NCBI GenBank assembly: GCA_021810815.1
Contig: JAJZHR010000028.1
Location: 1-11,836 of the forward strand
Origin: Acidobacteriota bacterium
GTDB taxonomy: Bacteria; Acidobacteriota; Terriglobia; Terriglobales; Acidobacteriaceae
DNA length: 11,836 nucleotides
Direction: 5' to 3'
This document shows, piece by piece, positions 6,929-11,836 of this stretch (position 1 is the stretch's first letter; each line of letters begins with the position of its first letter). Below the pieces are notes generated by a model, which was not told the origin of the DNA, did not search any database, and saw nothing but the letters and a program-made list of their open reading frames with translations. Made by a program: the position numbers and the translations under genes.

Positions 6929-8512
6929 TCAGCCGCGCTTCAATTCTCCATCGAGCAAGCGCCATACGCCCAGGGGATTTCCATCGCGCAAGGATTCTGG
7001 AAGCAGCGCCTGGGGCAGGTCTTGATAGCAGACGGGACGGAGAAAGCGCTCGATGGCCAGAGCTCCGACAGAGGTGAAGCGGCTGTCTGTGGTTGCTGGA
7101 TACGGGCCGCCGTGGACCATGGCGTGAGAGACTTCGACGCCGGTGGGAAAGCCGTTGATGACGATACGTCCGGCCCTGCGCTCGAGGATCGGGAGAAGCT
7201 GCTTTGCCAAGGCGAAGTCCGGCTCTGCGAGATGCACAGTGAGGGTGAGTTGGCCGGAGAAGCTCTCGGCTGCTGCGAACATTTCCTGATCGCTCTGGCA
7301 GACAACGAGCAGGCAGGCGGGACCAAAGACCTCCTCCGCCATGCGCGGCTCAGCCAGGAAAGCAGCGGCCGTGGTCTGAAAGAGTGCTGGAGTCCCGTTG
7401 TAAACGCCCGATCCGGTTAGGCGGCCAACGGCGAGCTGCTTGACGGCGGCAAACTCTCCAAGCTGCTGCTCGCTGAACTGGAAGGCTTCGTGAATGCCCG
7501 GGTTCAGCATGGTGGCGGCGGATTTCGCCTCCACGGCGGCCTGGGCTGCGTTGCGGAAGCTGTCGAAGGCTGGGCCGGCTATAGCGAAGACGACGCCGGG
7601 CTTGGTGCAGAACTGGCCTACGCCAAGGGTGAAGGAGTCGGCCAGACCTTGCGCGATGACAGGGCCGCGCTCGGCAAGAGCGGAGGGAAGGAGGAAAACA
7701 GGGTTGATGCTGCTCATCTCGGCGAAGAGAGGGACGGGAACAGGCCGGCGTGCAGCGATGGCGGCGAGGGCCGTGCCTCCGCGCCGTGAGCCGGTGAATC
7801 CGACGGCCTGAATGTGAGGATGCGCAACAAGAGCTTCTCCGACCGTGTTGCCGTTGCCGACCAGCAGAGAGAAGACGCCCTCGGGCAGGCCACAATCGGC
7901 GACGGCTTTCTGGATGACGCGTCCTATGAGTTCTGAGGTGCCGAGATGGGAAGGATGCGACTTGGCAACCACGGGACAGCCGGCGGCGAGGGCTGATGCC
8001 GTGTCTCCACCAGCGACGGAGAATGCAAGCGGGAAATTGCTTGCACCGAAGACGGCAACCGGGCCAAGAGGAATCTTGCGCAGTCGAAGGTCGGGGCGAG
8101 GAAAGGGTTTGCGGTCGGGCAGAGCGGAGTCCAGCGTGGCTCCGATCCAGCGGCCATCCCGTACCAGCGAGGCGAAGAGGCGCAACTGGTCGACGGTGCG
8201 GCCACGCTCGCCTTCGAGGCGCGGGCGAGGAAGTCCTGACTCCTTCATGACGCGCTCAATAAGAGCGTCGCCGAGGTCGAGGATTCCCTGCGCGATGGCT
8301 TCGAGGAATTTCGCGCGCTCTTCGAGGGTGGTGGAACGATATGCGTCAAAGGCAGCGGCAGCAAGCTCGCAGGCGCTGTCTACATCTCGCCGGGCGCCAC
8401 CGCCAAAGGCAGGAGCCAACTGCTCACCTGTAGCAGGATTGATTGCATGAACCGCGCCATCTCCGCCATGCAGGGATTGCGAGCCGATGAGCATTTCTCC
8501 GGTGATCTTCAT
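6929..8512 (-). CDS. 2,5-dioxovalerate (alpha-ketoglutaric semialdehyde) dehydrogenase
   Basis: This NAD(P)+-dependent aldehyde dehydrogenase should oxidise 2,5-dioxopentanoate to 2-oxoglutarate (EC 1.2.1.26), the last step of aldarate and related pentose breakdown. The 527-residue length fits the alpha-ketoglutaric semialdehyde dehydrogenase branch. The aldehyde dehydrogenase residues are in place: Asn159 in VFGASNFPLAFS, Lys184 in VVAKSHPSH, the nucleotide-binding GFTGSRRGG (238-246), general base Glu265 in FAEMSSINPVF, and the nucleophile Cys302 in GVGQFCTKPG. The EMSSINP and QFCTKPG forms mark this branch and differ from the ELGGK and GQ-C signatures of ordinary members. GGAG at 8523-8526 supports the start with about ten bases of spacing. 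It lies between kdgD, whose product it uses, and garD. The exact substrate is inferred from branch motifs plus context; cofactor preference cannot be read. Confidence 0.92.
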   Translation of the reverse strand: MKITGEMLIGSQSLHGGDGAVHAINPATGEQLAPAFGGGARRDVDSACELAAAAFDAYRSTTLEERAKFLEAIAQGILDLGDALIERVMKESGLPRPRLEGERGRTVDQLRLFASLVRDGRWIGATLDSALPDRKPFPRPDLRLRKIPLGPVAVFGASNFPLAFSVAGGDTASALAAGCPVVAKSHPSHLGTSELIGRVIQKAVADCGLPEGVFSLLVGNGNTVGEALVAHPHIQAVGFTGSRRGGTALAAIAARRPVPVPLFAEMSSINPVFLLPSALAERGPVIAQGLADSFTLGVGQFCTKPGVVFAIAGPAFDSFRNAAQAAVEAKSAATMLNPGIHEAFQFSEQQLGEFAAVKQLAVGRLTGSGVYNGTPALFQTTAAAFLAEPRMAEEVFGPACLLVVCQSDQEMFAAAESFSGQLTLTVHLAEPDFALAKQLLPILERRAGRIVINGFPTGVEVSHAMVHGGPYPATTDSRFTSVGALAIERFLRPVCYQDLPQALLPESLRDGNPLGVWRLLDGELKRG

Positions 8513-8547
8513 GCGATGGTTTCTCCAATTCTGCTGATGCGGGTTTT

Positions 8548-8570
8548 GGGGATCTCTTGCCAGGTTCCCC
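8548..8570. repeat. Small hairpin in the kdgD-dehydrogenase spacer
   Basis: GGGGA (8548-8552) pairs with TCCCC (8566-8570) around a 13-base loop. It sits just upstream of the dehydrogenase ribosome site in the minus-strand transcript. It may belong with the two tighter palindromes next to it. There is no T-run, so it is not a standard terminator. Confidence 0.35.
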
Positions 8571-8582
8571 TGCGATTGCCAT

Positions 8583-8640
8583 CAGGGCCTGAAGCCCGCT
8601 GGATTGCAGCCATCTTACGGCGGGACGAAAGTCCCAAACG
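8583..8640. repeat. Palindromic REP-like intergenic element with two hairpins
   Basis: Two short stems lie about 25 bases apart in the 155-base spacer between kdgD and the dehydrogenase gene. The first is GGGC-CTGAA-GCCC (8585-8597). The second is a perfect GGGAC-GAAA-GTCCC (8622-8635), preceded by TTACGGC. I recall paired elements of this style (a G-rich stem with a TAAA/TGAA loop, a TTACGGCGGGAC linker, then a GAAA-loop stem) scattered between genes in Terriglobia, but could not check copy number. Only one copy is present here. Inside a polycistronic message it could stabilise 3' ends or set differential expression. Confidence 0.55.
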
Positions 8641-8667
8641 TTCACAGCGGCCTTGTCAGAGTCCTTA

Positions 8668-9600
8668 TTAGTCCGGTTTCCCGGCGCCCGAGAACTTTGA
8701 TACGAGCTGCTGCAATTGCTCGTGCTCCTCTGCAGTGAGATCGGTGAGGGGCGAACGCACGGGACCGGCAGGACGGCCAATAGCGCGCATGCCCGCCTTG
8801 ACAATGGAGACTGCGTAGCCTTTGCGACGGTTGCGTATGTCGATGTATGGAATCACAAACTCGTTCAGGCGGCGGAAGACTTCTGCGTGGTCGCGACGTC
8901 GGACGGCGGCGTAGAAGGCATTCGCAAACTCCGGAAGGAAGTTGAAGATGGCCGAGGAGTAGGTAGTGACGCCCATTTCAAGGTAAGGGAGGGCGAAGGT
9001 CTCCGCCGTGGGGAGGCCGCCGATATAGGTGAGGCGGTCTCCAAGACGGGCGTAGATGCGCGTCATCAGCTCGATGTCGCCGACGCCGTCCTTGAAGCCG
9101 ACGAGGTTGGGGCAGCGATGGCACAACTGCTCCAGGGTGGAGGCGTCCAGAACGGCGTTGTCGCGGTTATAGACAATGACGCCGAGGTGCGTGGAGTTGC
9201 AGACCGCCTCTACGTGGGCCATCAGACCTGCTCTGTCGGCGTTCACCAGGTAGGGCGGAAAGAGAAGAAGGCCATCCGCGCCCGAGGCTTCCGCCGCTTT
9301 GGCGAACTGCCTGGCCATGGAGGTTCCGTAACCGCAGCCGGCGAGGACGGGCACCTTGCCAGCGGTTTCGTGCGCGGCTGCAGCGACCACGGAAGAAAAT
9401 TCGTCCAAGGTGAGGGAGAAGAACTCCCCCGTGCCGCCGGCAGCGAACAGGCCTGCGGGATTGTGCCGCAGAAGCCATGCAATGTGCTGGCGATAGGGGA
9501 CTTCATCGAAGCCGTGCTGGGCTGTGAAGTGGGTCACTGGAAATGAGAGAAGCCCCTGGCCAATCCTCTTCGCCAGTTCGTTGGGAGACATCGCGCTCAT
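8668..9600 (-). CDS. kdgD: 5-dehydro-4-deoxyglucarate dehydratase (decarboxylating)
   Basis: KdgD belongs to the DapA/N-acetylneuraminate lyase (class I, Schiff-base) superfamily. It converts 5-dehydro-4-deoxy-D-glucarate to 2,5-dioxopentanoate with loss of CO2 and water (EC 4.2.1.41). The 310 residues match the usual length of about 300. The motifs are GLLSFPVTHF (16-25), the GGTGEFF substrate loop (55-61), LLLFPPYLV (111-119), catalytic Tyr144 in VIVYNRDN, and Schiff-base Lys170 in LVGFKDGVGD. YNRDN and GFKDGVGD are characteristic of KdgD and distinguish it from DapA and NanA. The start is supported by AGAGGAA at 9608-9614 with seven bases of spacing; the ATG at codon 4 is less well placed. 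The neighbours are iscX, 97 bases upstream on the same strand, and the dehydrogenase that consumes its product, 155 bases downstream. Confidence 0.94.
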   Translation of the reverse strand: MSAMSPNELAKRIGQGLLSFPVTHFTAQHGFDEVPYRQHIAWLLRHNPAGLFAAGGTGEFFSLTLDEFSSVVAAAAHETAGKVPVLAGCGYGTSMARQFAKAAEASGADGLLLFPPYLVNADRAGLMAHVEAVCNSTHLGVIVYNRDNAVLDASTLEQLCHRCPNLVGFKDGVGDIELMTRIYARLGDRLTYIGGLPTAETFALPYLEMGVTTYSSAIFNFLPEFANAFYAAVRRRDHAEVFRRLNEFVIPYIDIRNRRKGYAVSIVKAGMRAIGRPAGPVRSPLTDLTAEEHEQLQQLVSKFSGAGKPD

Positions 9601-9697
9601 GGTGCTCTTCCTCTGAATGGATCAAGAAAACTATAGCGGCAGACGCGGCCGTCTACAACAAGTCCCGGCCGAGCGAAGAAAACCCGGGCCAGAGAGG

Positions 9698-9913
9698 CTA
9701 TTGCGCGTCGGTGTACTCCTCATGCCACGCCATCTGAATGGCTTCGAGCAGGCCCTCATTGGACTTGGCCTTATCGCCTACAAAGCCTGGGAGTTCAGTG
9801 ACGTAGCGGTGCAGATCGGTGAAGCGGATGGTGAGGGGGTCAAGATCAGGATACTTCTCCTGCAGTTGAATGCCGATCTCTTCGGAGTCGGCCCAGTCGA
9901 TTTCGCGCGGCAT
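9698..9913 (-). CDS. iscX: IscX, small acidic iron-sulfur assembly regulator
   Basis: This 71-residue acidic protein matches IscX (YfhJ). It has an N-terminal DWADSEEIGIQL helix, the family core YPDLDPLTIRFTDLHRYV at about 20-37, and SNEGLLEAIQMAWHEE near the C-terminus. In E. coli IscX binds the cysteine desulfurase IscS and iron, and tunes cluster assembly on IscU in competition with the frataxin homologue. The start at 9913 is well supported: AGGAGA with its GGAG core at 9921-9924, seven bases upstream. The frame extends further upstream, but the added residues (Ser/Thr/Arg-rich) do not belong to the family. It follows fdx by 64 bases, its standard place at the end of an isc operon. Confidence 0.95.
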   Translation of the reverse strand: MPREIDWADSEEIGIQLQEKYPDLDPLTIRFTDLHRYVTELPGFVGDKAKSNEGLLEAIQMAWHEEYTDAQ

Positions 9914-9977
9914 CGTATTTCTCCTGTGCGTGCTGTCTGCGGTGGAACTGCATGCGATAGGACGTTCGCATGTGGAG

Positions 9978-10415
9978 CTATTTGTTCTCAGCGAGGGTGA
10001 GCGGCTTTCCCTCGGAGACGTAATTGCGGTTCCACTTGGGAATTTCGACAACGTAGGTTCCCGGCTTTGTGATGACGGCCTGGCAACCGAGGCGCGAGTT
10101 CAACTGGATGGACGAGGCGGTCTCCATGCGGTCGAGTTCCTCGTCCTCAGGCTCGCTGATTCCCTTTTCACCTTCTTTGATCCACAGGTGGCAGGTGGTG
10201 CAGGCACACACACCGCCGCAGGCATGGTCGAGAAATACGTCGAAGTTCTCCGCCACATCGAGGAACGACATCGGCTTGCCATGGTTGTCATAGGGCATGG
10301 TGCCGAATTCGAACTCGACGGTCTTTCCTTCAGGCAGGAAGGTGACGCGAACCATTTTTTCAGCTAGTGGTTTGCTCAGGTCAATCTGCTGCTGCGCACT
10401 CTTGTTTTCGGACAT
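9978..10415 (-). CDS. fdx: ISC-type [2Fe-2S] ferredoxin
   Basis: This 145-residue ferredoxin is of the adrenodoxin/ISC type and should carry electrons for iron-sulfur cluster assembly. The ligands follow the C-X5-C-X2-C...C pattern: Cys66, Cys72 and Cys75 in HACGGVCACTTC, and Cys111 in SRLGCQAVI. The extra Cys70 sits where ISC ferredoxins such as E. coli Fdx also have a non-ligand cysteine. The C-terminal GTYVVEIPKWNRNYV matches the family's VVEIP ending. It is longer than E. coli Fdx (111 residues), with about 20 extra N-terminal residues (MSENKSAQQQIDLSKPLAEK) and a short C-terminal tail. The start at 10415 has only a weak AGAAAGAG ribosome site. A start at Met21 would give a more typical length, so the N-terminus is the least certain part. 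It lies between hscA (55 bases) and iscX (64 bases). Confidence 0.94.
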   Translation of the reverse strand: MSENKSAQQQIDLSKPLAEKMVRVTFLPEGKTVEFEFGTMPYDNHGKPMSFLDVAENFDVFLDHACGGVCACTTCHLWIKEGEKGISEPEDEELDRMETASSIQLNSRLGCQAVITKPGTYVVEIPKWNRNYVSEGKPLTLAENK

Positions 10416-10470
10416 GATTCAACGCTCTTTCTGGGTACTTGTTGAAAATGGAGCCTTTAAAGCCAACTGC

Positions 10471-11836
10471 TCACGATTTGTATTCGGCTGGCGCGAAAGG
10501 GTGAGGAGCGGTTGGTCCTTCACCCAGATTCTCGCCTGCGGTCTGCATGGTCTGGCCCTTCATGGCGGTGGAGACGGCGGTATCCATCATGAGCTCCGCG
10601 AATCGCCGCGTGGCCTTGTCGAGAGCGTCGATGGAATCGCGGATGGCCTTGTGGTCGTCGCGCCGCCGCGCACCCTCGACCTCTGCGGCGCGGGCGGCGA
10701 TGAGAGCGAGTTCGTCGCTGGAAAGGAGCGCCCATGCGGGGTTCATCTTCGCCTTCTCGACTGCTGAGAGGATGGTCTCCGCCTCGTTGCGGGCTTCGAT
10801 GAGCTGGCGCCGGCGTATGTCCTCCTCGGCGTAATCGAACGAATCGAGGATCATGGTTTCGACCTGCTCGTCGGTGAGACCGTAGGTGGGCTTCACTTCG
10901 ACTTCTGCCTCTTTGCCGCTGCGCTGCTCGCGGGCGGAGACGCGCAGGATTCCATTGGCATCGATGAGGAACCTGACCTCAATGCGCGGCATTCCGGCGG
11001 CCATGGGAGGTATGTGCGTGAGGTCGAAGCGGGCGAGGGAGCGGCAATCCTTCGCAAGTTCGCGTTCGCCCTGCAGGACATGAATGGCAACGTTGGTCTG
11101 GCCGTCGACGCCGGTGGTGAAGTGCTCAGTTGCGGAGGCGGGGATGGTCGAATTGCGCTGGATGATTTTGGCAACGACGCCGCCGAGAGCCTCAATGCCG
11201 AGCGAGAGCGGCGTGACGTCGAGGAGAAGCAGGTCTTCGGTTGCTTTCGATCCGCCGGCGAGAATGTTGGCCTGCACCGCTGCGCCGAGAGCGACAACTT
11301 CGTCGGGATTGAGATCGGTGTGCGGCTTCTTTCCGCGAGCGCCGAGGTGGAAGACGTCATCGACGATGGCGAGGACGCGGGGAATTCGGGTGGAGCCGCC
11401 TACCATGACAACTTCGTCTATCTGCTCTGGCTCAAGCGCAGCGTCGCGGAGAGCCTGACGGCAAGGTGCGATGGTGCGCTCAATAACCGGAGCTGCAAGC
11501 TGTTCAAACTGCTCTCGCGTGAGTTCGCGGAGGTAGCGGCTACCACCAAGGGCAGCGGGCAAGGTGACGTCAAGTTGCGCGGTGGGCTGGGTGGAGAGGG
11601 CGATTTTCGCTTCGATGACAGAATTGCGGATGGCCTGTACAGCATCACGGTCGCTGCGCGCATCCACGCCGAGGTCGCCTTGAATATCGTCGAGAGCGAT
11701 GGCGATGAGCAGGTTGTCGATGTCGTCGCCACCAAGGTGGGTATCGCCATTGGTGGCGATGACCTCGAAGATGCCCTCATGGAGTTTGAGGATGGAGACA
11801 TCGAAGGTGCCGCCACCGAAGTCGTACACGGCGATC
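10471..11836 (-). CDS. hscA: HscA, Hsp70-type chaperone for Fe-S assembly, 5' part beyond window
   Basis: The frame enters from the right edge already inside the ATPase domain and ends at TGA 10471-10473, giving 454 residues. The GTG at 11829 is an internal Val, not a start. Visible parts are IAVYDFGGGTFDVSIL (phosphate-binding motif), HLGGDDIDNLL, EVVMVGGSTRIPRV (adenosine motif), LLLDVTPLSLGIEALGG (interdomain linker into the substrate domain), VLQGERELAKDCRSLARF, VKPTYGLTDEQVETMI, and a helical lid at the end. By Hsp70 layout roughly 190 N-terminal residues are missing. HscA is favoured over DnaK because of the CRSLARF and YGLTDEQ segments, the short lid without a DnaK tail, and the fdx and iscX genes just downstream. 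HscA, with its J-partner HscB, binds the LPPVK motif of IscU and drives cluster transfer by ATP hydrolysis. hscB and iscSUA would be expected to the right of this window. Confidence 0.93.
   Translation of the reverse strand, partial: IAVYDFGGGTFDVSILKLHEGIFEVIATNGDTHLGGDDIDNLLIAIALDDIQGDLGVDARSDRDAVQAIRNSVIEAKIALSTQPTAQLDVTLPAALGGSRYLRELTREQFEQLAAPVIERTIAPCRQALRDAALEPEQIDEVVMVGGSTRIPRVLAIVDDVFHLGARGKKPHTDLNPDEVVALGAAVQANILAGGSKATEDLLLLDVTPLSLGIEALGGVVAKIIQRNSTIPASATEHFTTGVDGQTNVAIHVLQGERELAKDCRSLARFDLTHIPPMAAGMPRIEVRFLIDANGILRVSAREQRSGKEAEVEVKPTYGLTDEQVETMILDSFDYAEEDIRRRQLIEARNEAETILSAVEKAKMNPAWALLSSDELALIAARAAEVEGARRRDDHKAIRDSIDALDKATRRFAELMMDTAVSTAMKGQTMQTAGENLGEGPTAPHPFAPAEYKS

Noticed and set aside
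6362..7420. Plus-strand open frame of 352 codons
   Set aside because: It is antisense across the garD/dehydrogenase boundary, where both minus-strand genes have intact catalytic motifs. The protein looks like no family.
8716..9546. Plus-strand open frame of 276 codons
   Set aside because: It is fully antisense to kdgD, whose family match is complete. Such frames arise from the codon bias of the true gene.
9664..9688. CCCGG/CCGGG inverted repeat after iscX as a possible isc operon terminator
   Set aside because: The stem is only five base pairs with a 15-base loop and no T-run on the minus strand. It is too weak to call.
9914..10051. Longer iscX frame starting upstream at 10051
   Set aside because: The extra 46 residues overlap fdx, are Ser/Thr/Arg-rich and absent from the IscX family. 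The internal ATG at 9913 has a strong ribosome site.

Overview
The window reads as a GC-rich chromosomal stretch from a Gram-negative bacterium, most likely an acidobacterium of the Terriglobia (Granulicella/Terriglobus/Edaphobacter-like). The lineage call rests on the very large Oar-like TonB-dependent receptor with plug and barrel phrases typical of that group, and on short palindromic intergenic repeats of a style I associate with those genomes. It is an inference from recall, not from a search. I see no phage, transposase, CRISPR, tRNA or rRNA.

Layout, left to right. Positions 1-3561 (minus) hold a nearly complete TonB-dependent receptor that runs off the left edge. It lacks the usual signal peptide and carboxypeptidase-regulatory-like domain at its N-terminus. 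An 82-base divergent spacer separates it from a plus-strand pair: an OsmC-family protein (3644-4087) and a membrane-anchored protein with three PASTA domains (4128-4925). A roughly 395-base stretch without a convincing gene follows, beginning with an inverted repeat that includes the PASTA gene's stop codon.

From 5321 to the right edge every gene is on the minus strand. In transcription order, right to left, these are hscA (partial, running off the right edge), fdx, iscX, kdgD, a 2,5-dioxovalerate dehydrogenase gene, and garD. The first three are the tail of an ISC iron-sulfur assembly operon: Hsp70-type chaperone, [2Fe-2S] ferredoxin and IscX. The last three form a complete catabolic module. 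GarD dehydrates galactarate to 5-dehydro-4-deoxy-D-glucarate. KdgD dehydrates and decarboxylates that to 2,5-dioxopentanoate. The aldehyde dehydrogenase oxidises it to 2-oxoglutarate, which enters the TCA cycle. The 155-base spacer between kdgD and the dehydrogenase gene contains three small hairpins, two of them tight palindromes that look like a dispersed repeat.

I found no clearly undescribed system. The points most worth a second look are the abnormal 5' end of the receptor gene, the pairing of an enterobacterial-type GarD with the KdgD/dioxovalerate branch, the palindromic element inside that gene set, the kinase-less PASTA protein with an insert in its third repeat, and the collinearity of the ISC tail with the aldarate genes.
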